Assembly (NCBI RefSeq): GCF_905404315.1
Contig: NC_066292.1
Coordinates: 5,828,001 to 5,892,000 of the forward strand
DNA from: Leptidea sinapis
Lineage: Eukaryota; Arthropoda; Insecta; Lepidoptera; Pieridae
Length of the DNA: 64,000 nt
Direction: 5' to 3'
Positions 36,801-51,800 of this stretch are shown one piece after another. The notes beneath the pieces were generated by a model. That model had not been told where the DNA came from, did not search any database, and was given only the letters and a program-made list of their open reading frames with translations. Made by a program: the position numbers and the translations under genes. Within the stretch, counting starts at the first letter, position 1, and each line of letters starts with the position of its first letter.

Positions 36801-39800
36801 GTTATCAATTTTAATTTTGTGGTCGTTCTTATCGACAGAGTAATAAATATTTTTATTTATTATTTTGTAGTACGGCCCGTTTGAAAACTCTCGCTTTAAC
36901 TCAACTGGTATTAAGTACGCCTACTTCAGGTACATTCCTTATAATGGGTAACGTGAAGGTTGGTATTTTGTTATAACATATTTAAATTCAAAATCATACC
37001 CTTTTTTATATGAAAGTTGCAAATGGGCAAGAGGCTCACATGACAGGAAGTCAACCCAAAAAACCAACTGCCCAAATCCGCAATACCTGAATATTTTGGT
37101 AGGCAGGGCAATATATAGGTTGAGTATGCTCTAAGTTTGATGGTTCAGGAACCATCAAACTTAGGAGTCAGGCTCCTATCAGTTCAAGAATACTGAAGTC
37201 GGCAGTTGATTCACAAGATGGCTGAAATAAGCTTCTTACAAACCGCGTGATATTTTTGTTATGACAACGACGATGATACAATTGATACGCGCTGCTCATT
37301 ACAATGCAGTACCACTCAGGATTCTTGAAAAACACAAAAGTTCTGAGCGGCATGACAATTGCGCTTGTCACCTTGAGACATAAGATGTAAAGTCTCATTT
37401 GTCCAGTAATTTCACTAGCTACGGCGCCCTTCAGACCGTAACACAGTAATGTTTACACATTACTGCTTCACTACAGAAATAGGCGCAGTTGTGGTACCCA
37501 TAATCTAGCCGGCATCCTGTGCAAAGCACCCTACCACTGGTAAACTGGTGGTTATGGAACTCAAGACAACACCTGCATCTCTAATTTGACAATTTAGCGT
37601 AGTCTGCGGTCAAATTTGGCTGCTGTTATTAACCTCAAAGACTCCTCTAAACACTCCCCGGGTGATATATGCATTAGAAGACGCAGAGGGACCACACATC
37701 ATAATAAAACTGATGTTATTCAGAAACAACAGGGGAATCGTCGCGCACGATATCGCATGGTAAAAGTTTTTGTCGTTTTATCTACAATATAATATGTACC
37801 GAGTCTTCTTTTAGGTTATATGACTTTATCTTTTACTAGCTGATATCCGCGATTTCGATATAAGTTGGTATTTCAATGCTGCCAAATATACTATACAATC
37901 ATATGTCTCTCATCCTGAAGGTAGCGTTCGTAAGAAATGTTTCCGTTCCACCATTTTTTCTCTGACTTACCTTGCGAATACCGATACTACGAATAATTTA
38001 CCGGCCTATGTCACTAACAAATAATCTGGTATCTTTCTATTGGTAACAGAATTTTCAAAATCAGTTCAGTAGATACAGAAATTAACCCTTAAAACTCAAA
38101 GCTTTACCTCTTTATTTAATGTTTCAAAAACAGTAAATGAAAATTCACCATTGGAAATAAGTATTGCTATATGGCACAACCATCAATGCGTGATCACTAC
38201 CAACTGTTAGTTGCTGTAGTGCCAACTTACACGAATCAAGTTAACTAAGATCTGAATACTATTACTAATTATTAATACTATTACTTATATTTCTAATCAT
38301 AGTGACAATCTTATAAAATAACATTACTGAAACAATAATGAATAACATTAGTTAAATAAATGTAATTATTAATTTGGATATCTTATGGCTCCATGACGTT
38401 GGTAGCGCTTATAAAATTCACTAATCATTATAACACTATTTCTGTCAAATTTCCTTAGTTATTTATAAAGACCCACAACATTAAACGTTCAATTAAATTA
38501 AATCCTTCATTATTTAAAAGCAACCTCCATTCATTTAGCCCACTCTGGGGACGCATTTATTTAATGCGGCAACACTGCAGTCCATGAACATAGATAACAT
38601 TGTCACCCGAGCCACGTTTGACCCAGATCTAGGTTGCAGCGAGATTGCGAATTCAATACATGGCAACTCACGTGAGGTCACGATGAAAACTTTTGGGGTA
38701 CATTTTTTCGCTCAATAGAAATGAGGTTGAGTTTTTAATTCACGTCCCATTTAATTGTCAACAATGTAGGCTCTATGCGTATAACTTTCTAATTATTCAG
38801 ACTTAACCTACATTATATTTTAATAGTTTCATGCGCCCGTATTTTTTAAAATACATTAATTTTGTGTAAACTATTCATGAGAGCTTGCGGTTCTTTATAT
38901 GCCGCTATAAGGTGAGTTAAAAAGTATTCAATACATAGGTAAAGTAAACATGAAAAATCAGTTAGCGTTTCGGGTTTCAAACCATGATCTACAATTTGAC
39001 ATTCAATTTGATAAAACGTAAGAAATTAAGTTAATTAAAAATATTATTGAAACAGCTTAATGAAGTATGAAGACACTCGAACAATTTTTTTTGATTAATT
39101 TGTAGTTCTTGTGCCATGTTATTCGCACCGTTTCATCGTTCCAGGCCAACGAATATGAGAACTTTTGATAAGATTTCATTAAGTTATTCATACCCAGCTC
39201 CTACACGCTAAATATAATAATAAAGCTTTATATATCTCGAATCACTTTTTACATTTTGTTTCTGTATAAATAAGAATTTAAACTTAAATTAAAACAGTTA
39301 AATCTAAACTAAACTAAGTACATTTGATACTTATTGGTTTACTATGGAACCCTTTCGGGTATGTCCTGCTTTCACCCATTCCTATGCCGCATATCTCTTT
39401 TATGTCATCGGCCCACCGTCTCTTGGGTCTTCCGACTAGTCTTTTTCCTATCGGTCCCTTCCGTTTTGTTACCTTCATCGTCAATCTTTTGTCTTTTACT
39501 CTACAGATATATCCAGCCCACTGCAAATGTTGCTTTAAAGCATATTCAAATAATCTGAAAGCTTCGTTTCTACACGGTAAATACTTTCACTAAATCTGTC
39601 TCTACGTAAGTCCATTCGAACATTTTTCTGTCTCGATTATTTTTTTACACATCAGGAAATCCACAAATCCTCTCTGTCAGATTCTCCTCATTAACACTCC
39701 TCACGTTCTCATGTCACATTACTATGGCATCAATAAATCTTCAATATAAACATCCGAGAACTTTATAGTTATGTGCGAGATATAAATCAGACATCCGCAC

Positions 39801-42800
39801 TTCACTACAGGTGCGATCGTTAACTAAAACGCAGTAAAACCTTCACGTTGACGGAATTAATTTGATCCGATTAACCCTCCAATGATTGACCTCTGCTAGG
39901 TCGGATTATAGTGAGTGTTTAAGAACTGCTAATGAGTTCGGAATTCAAAAAGACATTTTTTAATTCATCACAATTTTGATTGAACCTTTTATTTAGGTTA
40001 AGAATATCTATTATAATTTTGCATAAAAATTTTTTTTAAAAATTATTTCACATCATTTTTTTGTGCAAAGTCAGTTATTAGTAAAATGTTATTCAAAATA
40101 AGTGTAATAATAATACCTTAGATTATAGGAATAGATAGCAATGTGTTATGTTCAAATCTTCATCATAATAAATCAATTAATATTTGTTTAATATTATTCG
40201 AAATAAGTTTAATATGTAAGATTATATCTACGCACATCGATAAAGATTTATTTAATACATTCTTAATTACACTGCATAAATTACTTTTATTTTTAAAAAA
40301 AACCTATAAATCACGTATACCAACCACTCAATAATCGTATAACTCAAAATAAGAATTCAATTTCAAACTCGGATAGCACAATAAAAAGTTAATGGAAAAT
40401 AAAAGCAACTAGGGCCTGTTGCGCCCCGCTGACCAATCTGACGGTTAATATTGAAATTTGTACACTGTGTAAACATTTGTCAGTGCCACTCGTACCTAAA
40501 TCCATTGCAGAGATTGGGAGATACTGAATCCAATCGTTTACAAACCCTTGTCGCTTAGGCCATAACGTGGTAGGAGGCCTCGAATTAAATCCAACTCATT
40601 TTCTACATAGGATTTTGGCACTACCGACATTTATCATAAGAGTTGATGTTTTATTGTGCTGGGTTTGAATGCAGTTTGCGATCGCCCGCTGTGTTCGCTC
40701 GTTGAAATCACAACAAATCATTTACGGGATCCACCTACAGTAACGAGAATTGCATCGTGTGCTTGTGTATGACTTGAACATACAATGTTATTACGGTTAT
40801 TTATTGTGCATTCAATGTTCTCTACATACCAAATTACATATATAACCCTCTGATACATCAAACATTAACTTAAAATTTATCCCGCAAAAGAAAGGCCCTA
40901 CACAAAAGTAACTTTTTTCAAAATCAAAATCAAAGTCAAAATCATTATTCAATTAGGCTTAAAATAAATGCTTTTGAATAGTCACTATAAATATTTCATT
41001 TAAATTTACTGAATCTATCATATGTTTGAAAAAGTAGAGCACGTGAGAATAACATACAAGAATCTCAACGGCCACCTATCACTGCCTTATATCCTCGCCA
41101 GAAGAGAGAGAGATTTAACTCCACTCAGGATTTCTGAACAACACGAAATTCTGACGGGCATCTCAGTTGGTCTTGTCGTTTCGAATTCACAGTAATATCA
41201 CAACCTAAAGCTCCCTTCAAATCGAACGCAATAATGTTTGCATGCACACTTCTGCTTGACGGCAGAATAAGTTACCGATATGGAACCCATGTGTTATGTA
41301 ATTGGCTAGTTTTAATTAATAAATTTAGCAATAGCCAGGGATAACTGGCGTAGAATCGTTCGTCGTTCGACGTGACCACGACTGCTCTGTCAAGAGTAAT
41401 CCGACGAAGAAGAAGAATTAATAAATAAAATCAAAATCACTTTATTCATGAAGGTCACGGAAATGACGCTTATGAATTATTGAATCTACCGCTACTTCGT
41501 AAAGGGTTGAGCTAATGAGAAGAAGTAGCAAGACACTCATTGTCACTCTTTTATATCATGATTTACCATTTTTTTCGATTTACAAATCATTTCATTTACA
41601 ATATAATATGTAAAGCGATGCAACAAACATACTCAAACGTCAAATAGTCCATGCCTTACAAGAGTAAGTCAAAAAAAATGGATGTAAATTAATACAAAGA
41701 CACACTACTAATATATAATATAACTATAATGTATGTTTCTCTGGAAACATAAAAGCATGAGTAATAAGTAGGCTGTTTACTTACAACTTAAATAAACCAA
41801 GCAAATTATTTCCTAAAATATTTCTCAACTTTCCACGCGGTTAATTGTTACAAAAACCGGGACGTGGACTGATTGCACCTTGATGATATCATTAACATTG
41901 AGCTTCCAAATTCCACCTCTTGCAGAACCGGGAATTTAATTCTCTTTTTTTGAAAATTTTCGTTAAAGTGCCTCAAACCGGTTGTACCAATAATTAAATT
42001 TGTTCAAAGTAAACATAAAGGCATAAAAGGCATTTATTTTCTCAAGATTGATTCCTTTAGAATTCTTTTTGATGTCATTTCTAGTAACTACTAGATACTA
42101 CTACCGCTTCGGAAACAAATGGCGCTCTGAGAGAAAAGAACGGCGCAAGAAACTCTCCCAGCATTCTTTTTCTGCGCTCTTTTCAATAAAAATATACAAT
42201 ATTGTACAGTCATTTCTATCGCTATAAAATAATCACAATCTAGTCCCAGGCTGTCTGATCATTTATATATTCAGTAGTGGAGTAATAGGATTTACGACAG
42301 AGCCATTTTTTTATAATTTCGTTCCAACGAAATAATACGAAACGGTCACAATTGTAGAATATGTATATGTAACTTTGATTTCCAATTATAAAATATCAGA
42401 AGCCTCAGTATCTTTAGGAGGATATTATAACCTTCCCCTTTTTTGAAGTCGGTTTGAAACGATAAGTTGCAAAAAGATAACAAAGTAATATACTCGATTC
42501 AACCTCTTCGATCGTAATGAGATGCATAATAATCTACACTCAGCCATCCCATGCAAAGGAAACGACATTAAATCGCAATATTAACTCAATATCAAACTTC
42601 AAAGTTCATGTTTGTCACACTACTCTTTATGGTTATTAGTACACCCGAGCCATTTGAGTTTCCGTCGAATGCTGTACGCATATTTACACCCTTTACTTTA
42701 TCACATCGTTACTTGCCCGTAACGAAGCTTTAAATAACTGCACATACTTTAATAATTCAACAGATACAAAATCATTAGGCACGCAGTTTATTGAAGATTT

Positions 42801-45800
42801 AAATATGGTAATAGATAGAGCGTACATAGAATTGATTGAGTTGTTTATGCAAATTGTTCTGCTTAATTTGCAAGTCTATGGGAGGAAAGCATATTTATCA
42901 ATTTATGGTTTAGGTGAAACGAAGAAATGTTAAAGAGTGAAAAATGATAAAGTCAATATTCAAATGTTTTGTGTTTTCTTGAGTGTTAATTCCACCAATA
43001 TTCATCTTCAAAGAATTCGACACGTGTTTCGCCTCTACACGAGGCATCCACAGGAGATGTTGAATCGCCATACTCTGGCACGATACTCAGAGGTGAAACA
43101 CGTGTCGAATTGTTTGAAGACGAATATTGACGGAATTAACATTCAAAAAAACTCAAAACATTTCCGCAAAATGAAGCCTAATTCAATATTTTTTTTTATT
43201 TTCTGTCAAATATTCCTTAATGAAATGGTCTCTGAAAACTGTGAATTACAGAAGCATTAATAAATGCCAACAAAGCACAAACACAAGACAACTGTACATT
43301 AAAGCTTGATGTTTAGGCAACAAGAGATGGAAGTGGCTATAAAATTTCACTATTCCCCTTTGTGTGAGCAATTAGGCTAATGAAGAGGGCCGAGTTCCAG
43401 TGCAAATGAATAGTCCTTTACCCAGCGTTCTTCTCATTCAACGGTTCACCTTTCATGTGGGTAATTTACTGATGTACGCTGTTTGACTTTATATATTTAG
43501 ACGGAGTTCGAGCACTGAAACTATGAAAATAACACAATTTCAATTAACAGATATTCTATGGAGAGTAAATGTCTACTACATTGAAGTTGTCGACAATGAA
43601 GTTATAACATGTACATTTGTAATATAAGTATAAGTTCACCAGTGGGAGGCTTCTTTGCACAAGATGCCGGCTAGATTATAAGTACCACAACAGCACTTAT
43701 TTCTGCTATGAAACAGTAATGTGTAAACATTACTGTGTTTCGGTCTGAGGGCGCCATAGCAAGTGAAATTACTGGGCAAATGAGACTTAACATCTTATGT
43801 CTCAAGGTGACGAGCGCAATTATTGTAGTGCCACTCATAATTTTTGGGTTTTTAAAGAATCCTGAGCGGCACTGCTAGGTAATGGGCAGGGGCAACGTCC
43901 TGCGCGTCTCGTCCCTTATTTTCATAAAAAAAGTGAAAACGCGATTTGGTAACTGAATACTAAATATTGTTTCCGTTATGTTATCTTTTATGGTTATAAA
44001 AAAAGGTACTCTTAAGTAGCGATATCTAATTAAAACTTTTAATGGTAAGACAGAACTACACTTCTATCCAAAAGTAATTGTTGTGTGGTCAATCTTTAAT
44101 GTACTGATCAAAATTATACATAAATTTCCAGCTTTACCACAAACAATCCAAGTTCTGTCTATTTCCTTCTTAGTTTCGTGAACCTGTGTTCTTATGCTCT
44201 ACTTGAATTAGTTAGCGGCAGGCTCGTGTCTATGAATCACTCATATTCAATGAACGTTGACCGTATTTTCATTTACTCTTCATATATTTCTATAAGCTCA
44301 GAAACTATGACTTTTTATATAACTTAATTAATATGACCTAGATGTATATTAAGTAATACATCTGTAAGACACCTGTTTTTAAATTGAAAGGTATTGTTGA
44401 AAACCTTGATATAGTAACAACATAAATGGTTTGCACTCTTGCACCAGTTCCTCTAAGCAATCTGACTTTTAAACAAGCGATACAAGATACAACTTTGAAT
44501 AAAACGATTTAATTTAAATTTGAATGCATTAATGCGTAGCTGACTAATATCGTGAATGACTAGAAACTATAACTACGCTTTCGACTTAAGCCAAGTAGTT
44601 TTTCGTTTTAAAATTTTCACCATTCTCATTTTTAAAATCAATGTCAGTTATCCAGTCATTTTACCAGTGAGACGCTCCCTTGCACCGGATAACGGCTAGA
44701 TTATGGGAACCACAACGGCGCCTATTTCTGCCGTGAAGCAGTAATGTGAAAACGCCGTAAAAGGGCGCCGTAGCCAGTGAAATTACTAGGCAAATGATAC
44801 TTAACATCCTATGTCTCAAGGTGACGAGCGCAGTTGTAGTGCTGTTCAGAATTTTCAGGTTTTTAAGCAATCGTAAGTGGCACTGCATGGCGTATCAATT
44901 AACATCTCCTAAACGTCCTGCTCGTCTCGTCCCTTGTTTTCATAAAAAAAACTAAACACGCATACTAAATCAACATAGTGGTTGATGGATTGTATGAAAC
45001 GAGAAAATCAATAAATATTACACAGTCTATGATTCGCTGAAATATGATAAGCGATAAACAGCGATCAATCTGGCAGCGAAGATAAACAAAAGCGATTTAT
45101 ACGTAAATGTGTCATAGGTTTCAGATTCATAACAGTAAGATGAGCGGAGTGTGAAACTCGAACGGGGCGTGCCTTGAGAAATGATCTATTTATAGTATTT
45201 TCCTTTGTTACATGTTATTCATCATTATCATCATCAGCTGGAAGACGTCCAGTGCTGGACAAAAGCCTCCCCTAAAAATCTCCACGATGATCGGTCCTGC
45301 GCTGCCCCATCCAACGTATTCCGGCAATCTTGATCATATCGTTAGTCCATCTAGTGGCGGGCCTACCAACACAACTTCTTCCGGTACGTTGTCGCCATTC
45401 GAGAACTTTTCTGCCCCACCATCTGTCCGTGAAACTATGTGCCCTGCCCACTGCCACTTCAGTTTTGCAATTATTTGGGCTATGTCGGTAAATTTAGTTC
45501 TACTAAGAATCTCATCATTTCTGATTCGATCTTGATATTATACTATAAACTAACTATTAAGTTAAGATAATAAATAATCTCTTAGTTGAGGAAGATTTTT
45601 CACTCGGTTGAGCTTTTTTTTAATGGCCAGGATGAGGACAAAACTGCGTTCGGGTCACCTGATGATAAAAGGAACACAGGAGCATTGCCGGGTTTTTAGT
45701 AACGTAAACGCACTTTGTTTTCAAGGTTTCCCATTTGGTATCATTCTGGAAATCAGGAAATACCGCACAAGGAAGGTCTTTTTATAGTATTGTTGTAATA

Positions 45801-48800
45801 GTTACAGTTGAGTTAAATTAATAATATAACAGGTGGAGTTGTTACAGACGTTACAATATGACTATTTGTACATTCATGTTAATTGAGTACTATTATTTGT
45901 TGCATTAAGACTAGATAGTTTCTTTCAACTTGAATTGTACATGGGGCACACTAAAAGTGGCAAATTGAATAAAACCCGCGGATTACCTATGAGACAATTC
46001 CTCATGAACTGACAGTGGAGCAGAAGCGGGCTCGCGTGGAATGAAGCTCGCAGATGCTAATGAAGTACGACCACGTACATTCTAATGATGACATTGTCAC
46101 AGGAGAGGAAACGTGGATTTATTGTTTTGTTTCGGACCCGAAATAACAGCAATCTTGTGAATGGGTGTGAAAATGAGAACAGGCCACCAAAAGGGAGGCA
46201 GGCGAGAAACGTTGGAAAAAAAAATATCGAATATTTTTTCTCAGTTACAGGTCCCGTCTGCAAAATTCCATTTGAAGATCAAAAGTCATTTTTAGCTTCT
46301 GAAAAAGTACAACTCGTCACCCATAGCCCCGACCTAGCAACCTGTGATTTCTGTATTTTCCCCAAAATCAAAGATTTGATGAGAGGTTTCACTTTTACCA
46401 ATTCCGAAGAGGCAGTGATTGCGTTCAATCAGCACGTAGAAAACATGCCTTCAGATCTGTGGTCCTCCTGTTCGACTACTAAAAATAAAAATGGTTCGAT
46501 CGCATAAAAAAATGATTAAAATGTAAAGGAGAGTATTTTGAAAAGCAATAAACATAATATTTTGGTTATAACATGTTGTTTTTTTAAGTTACGCAAAACT
46601 TTTAGTGTGACCTACGAAAATTCGTTTGTGTATGAATCTAGTATAATTTGAATGTAATGTATTTTTTGGAATATTAAAGCATCTTTACGCACGAAGTTTA
46701 TGGAACTATCAAAAAATTTCTAAGTAACTAGTAATTTTAAGTTTCACTTCAAAATACATTAGATGGATCGATAATCTTTGTCAAAATATTCATTGTGTTG
46801 AACAGAACAAATTTCTTGCTCTAATGTAACGTACTAAAACTAAATACATTTCAAAGCTGCCATATATATCTGAGATTCGGTTATCATATTACTGTTATTG
46901 TAATTATTAAAACTGTAAATTTATCAAATATTAAATTATTAATTACCAACATATTTAAGAGTCACAATTTAATATTACCGCAACAGACTTACAAGAGCTT
47001 GTTATTTTTTGGAGCGATAAACTTAAACGATACAAATCGAATGACATTCCTTTATATTTATATTTTTTTGTTTGCACTTGCACAAGAAACCGAACAAAGA
47101 CTAGCGAAATATAATACAACCGCAGGCTATTTGTCAAAACAAACAGATAGAGGAAATTGAAGCTGAATCAACGGGGGCCAGAAATGATTTATCGGCTTAA
47201 TAACCAAAATATAGATTGATCATTCCATTTGCTATATTAGGTCGGTAGCATTGGCGAGCTCGAATTCCATTTGAGTCTGCTTTTAAATATTTATGTTGTT
47301 TTATAACACTGCTGTTTATAGCATTTAAGTTAAGCGTGATTTTAAGCCTATTTAAGGATATTTACTGTTGAATCATCAGGAGTAACATTTTTTGTATTAT
47401 TATGAGTATTTCAATGCGAAATATATACTGGTATTAGCTATAAGGTTTTTAAGCTTGTTATTTATTAAAATGGATTAATGATTTTTTTTTTAACAAACGA
47501 GTTAGTAAACGATATGTTTATATGTCCATGCTTACTTTCCATGACACCTTATATCGCTACATACAGCAAAACGAAAAATATATTATGTTATTGTTGAAAA
47601 TCAGCGCGATTGAGAAATCACTGCTAAAACTTAAACGGTGTTATTAAAAAAAAAAATATTTAAACATGACCTAGACACATGTTTTGTAAGACAGACATGA
47701 GTTTATCTTTTTCTATTACAAAACAATAATAAGCTGAATGAAGTACAGGAAAAATTAAAAAAACGAAACCACATTTTTGTCAGCTATCATCTATCTGTCA
47801 TCATATAAACTAAATCTTGATGAATGAATATGATCTATCCACACCTTAGACTAGTTTCATCTCGTGTTTAAATATAAGCAGTGTCTAAAGATTACGCTAA
47901 ACAACAGAAAGACACAGTAACTGTTTCAGTCGAACAATCAGATAGAATTTCTTATAGTTTGTCCAATTTAGTAACAGAGGTATAAAAATATGAAATTTAA
48001 AGTAAATGTTACGTAAGTATATCATAAAATCTTAGATCTTTCTTTATTTAGACGGCATGATATGACCCAGATGGTCACGGGTCTCGATTTTAGTATCTCT
48101 CGAATCTTTTTAACGTGACCGACTACAGTGGAGCTTTTGTGTTCCTTATCTTGTAATTCAGTCCATAAAATTTTGTTTGCTGACGCAAGGTACGAGGGTT
48201 CGAGATATATTGGTAGGTCGGGGTTACCGATAGCCAGTTATGAAGAGAGCTCAGTTCGTGTAACATTTCATAGTTATGGGCGCGGAAAAGGAAGTGTATT
48301 TTTGGAACGGCATCTGGTTGAATAGGATACGGATTTCTTAGAACCACCTAAATTGATATGTCCCTGAATGTTTCATAATGTTTAACTCTTGATAGTGCTA
48401 CAAGAAGATGATTGAAGGTTTTTGATTGTTATCACATTATCATCATCCAGTTATCAGTTTTATAATGTATTTATTACGGGAACCATAAAGGCAATTATTT
48501 TTTCAAAAATCACTTCTTCAGAATTCTTTTTGATGTCATTTCTAATACTAATATCGCTTCGGAAACAAATGGCGCTCTGAGAGAGAAGAATTGGCGCAAG
48601 AAACTCTCTCAGCATTCTTTTTTTGTGCTCTTATTAATTAAATACACAATATTGTACTGCCATTGTTATAGCTATAAGGTAATCATTTTCTAGTCCCAGG
48701 CTGTCCACTGTCTAGTAAGCTTGCTTATAAAATATTTCAAATTATGATTTCCATTATTTCTTGGCAGTATTTTTAATCGATAGAAACAATGACCTTCTAT

Positions 48801-51800
48801 ACATACGTCATTGGATATAAACGTTAGAATTCCTCAAAAATATCTACGTCAATTTTGGTAAAATGACCAAAGTAACAGTATTTCTACCATGAAAGTAAGA
48901 CATAAAACCTTTACTATGAAAATTTTATAATAGTAAAAGTGGTGATTTTAAGCACATTTACTTAAAAATTTGACCAGCTCGTTCGTTTAGTTATATAGCC
49001 TACGTTTCTAATGGTTATTGGGGTTACTGCATATTTTCCTCATCTGGGTATGTGTTGTAACCAAAGATTGGGAATGGATCGACCGCCCTCAGGCTATTTT
49101 AATTATAAATTTGAATTTACTGAAATTAAAAAAAAGGAGAAGTCCGCTGAGTTTCTTGCAGCCATTTTTCACAGATCTTAGGCATAAATTTTCGAGTTTT
49201 AAAGACATATTTTTATATACAAACATTTTAAAGTAATTTCAGTCACATTTTGAATAAAAATATTTGAATTTGAATTCAACTAAATATCACAGATAAGATA
49301 AGATAAGATTTAAAAAGGTTAGTAAATATTTTAGTTTTATATATATTTTGAGGTAAATTCTCGCTAGAAAGGATTGCAGACTATTCTTACTGAATTGTAG
49401 ATTCACATTAAATTTTAATGAAATCTCAGGCAGTATTTTAAGGTTACTGCGGTTACAGTGTAGCATGGCCCACTTTCACAATTTACACTGCACTGCGTAC
49501 TTGTAGCTCGTGGAAATGATTATGAAGTATTGTTTCGGTAAAATGTAATTAACGGTACCATTATTTATTACTGTAAGGTTTCTAAATTTAATAGCTAGCG
49601 ATTCTAGAATAGTTGTTCGTTTTAATGGAATCGGAACACTAATAACCTTGCAGTAAACTTGACAATATTTACTCACCACACAAAACAACTCAAGCAATAC
49701 GAGAGGTTTTTGGTATTTTTTATTGTATTTATTTTCCAGTCAGAAACAATGTTTTATTAATTATGCTTTACCAAGTTATTAAGTTAGGATACCAAGTTCA
49801 AAAATAAAAATCTAGGATGAGAAATATATACATTCTAATTCGCTACACATTTTAAGTGGCATAGGATAAACTGACGCCACGTATATTGGTTGAAATCAAC
49901 ATACTAGCCAGAATAGTTTAAAACTGCCATCAACCTTAGTTTAAGGATTGGTCACCGCTGCGATATACGAACTAGATACCGCACGACCTAAGAACAATAG
50001 CTTTTTTATTACGGCAACTATTAGATGCTTTTGCGCGTAGCATCTTGACACTCTGGCATCTTTCAAATTTTATAATATACGATTCATGTTATTTTACATT
50101 GAAATTAATAAAATACAAAATATTTACTGATGATATGTGATCCCAGCGTCTTCCTTATTTCATGTATATTATTTTTACAAAGTTTAACTACGCAACCCGG
50201 CGATTTTAGTTTCAATTATTAGCAAAGTTTAACAGAAGGTTTCGCACGTCAACGTCACATATTGTTCGATACTTGGTCGAGTACGCCCACTTGACGTAGT
50301 TGCCGCACTTTGCGAGAATGCCTGCGTTATCTAGTTATACTGTACGGATGAGTACTAAAAACATCATTATTTCGTAATCCCACTTCTGACTTCAGATAAT
50401 GCGGGTAGAGAGTGATTTTATGACGACTTTGTATTTGTGGCTTATAAAGAAACGTTACCTCCATGAACTCCGCAGAAGTCTCCAATGCAGTCTGCGTGCT
50501 GCACCTGTGCCCCTGAGCAGGTGTCTCCGACGCATGATCTCCGTCGAGACTGTCTGCAATCCGATCCACATTCCGACCACTCCGTCCACGCTCCCCACCG
50601 GCCAGATCCTGGAGATGCTGTTGAAAAATTATTGGTCATTAAAAATAAAATTAATCATTAAATAATTTCGCCTATAATCTATATACAATAAAGTGAGTGG
50701 AAATTAAAGGATTGACACCTGTTCTGAATAAAAAAATATAAACACGCTAAAAGACGTCTTATAATCCAACGAGCTTCGAACTAGCTTTTTACGTTGATAT
50801 AAGCCCGTCAATCAATATTATCTATAGTTCTAGTTAACGTCATTAAAAAAAACATTTATTCTTTACGTGATGCATTAAAGTATAAACTTCCGTATATTGA
50901 ACACTGCAGGGCTATTAAGTTACCCATTACACAAATCATTCCAATTTACTAAAAGCATAACATCTCAATAAAATTGTATTTTCAATATGTGGAACATGCG
51001 ATCGGCCCATTTGCGAATTTGATCCGCGAATATCGATAACTGCAGCAATATTAAGTCGAGAGCTATTTATATCAACATGTATCGTTATATTATTATGATT
51101 ATTGGGACAAAGCACACGTTTGCGTTGAAGAGATTTGGAATGTGGTTGGTTGTAAGTAAAACAATATTTTCATATTCAATACAGTTCAACGTTTATTTAC
51201 ACATAAAATAAAGAGAAAATATTTGTATTTTTCAATTTAATTGTAAATATTTTCTCTAAATATTGAGTTTAATAGTAAGTAGTATGGTATATTATCACTG
51301 TGAAAGTAGGGTGTTCTTTTTAATTAAAAAAATTTGCAATTTGCTTTTAACAATACTTTGATTTATTAATACTGTTATATTAATAAGCACAGTGTAAAGT
51401 TACTCCAAGTTTAAAACTACTTCTCCCTGTCATGTAATTCTGTAGTGACAAGGGTATAATAGATAGGAATAAGTGTTTATACTTCTGATGCTACCAAATT
51501 AACCACTAAAGAGGTCGAAAAATTTGTCAAATATAAAAAGCAGTAATAAAGCGTCTTATTGATGCAATTACTGTTCCTTACAGATGAATTAATAAGAACA
51601 AAAACTTAAATATAACGTAAATTATTGTAAAATTAATTAAACAGTGAAATGACAATGTCTACCGCAGTAAGACACTTTTGAAATTAAAACTGACACTACT
51701 TGTAGTGCGTTTGTTTTATGATAAATCTAGCGGACTTATTATACAATGACAAATAAATAGCTTTTTCCATAAGTTTTACTGTGAGATCGTGTAACAATTC

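Larger units (their letters stand above)
29550..50458 (-). other. largest unc-5 intron, about 20.9 kb
   Basis: Repeats and mobile elements listed separately account for only part. Long stretches in which I see no gene or known repeat: 32270-32790, 33040-33770, 34600-35135, 35565-36265, 37550-39345, 39565-40915, 43170-43635, 43935-44660, 46615-48485 and 49280-50458. A LINE-like minus-strand scrap (RHDLGTFK) lies at 31540-31600. Confidence 0.75.

Noticed and set aside
46085..46507. 140-codon ORF as a host gene
   Set aside because: It contains mariner transposase motifs and sits between inverted repeats.
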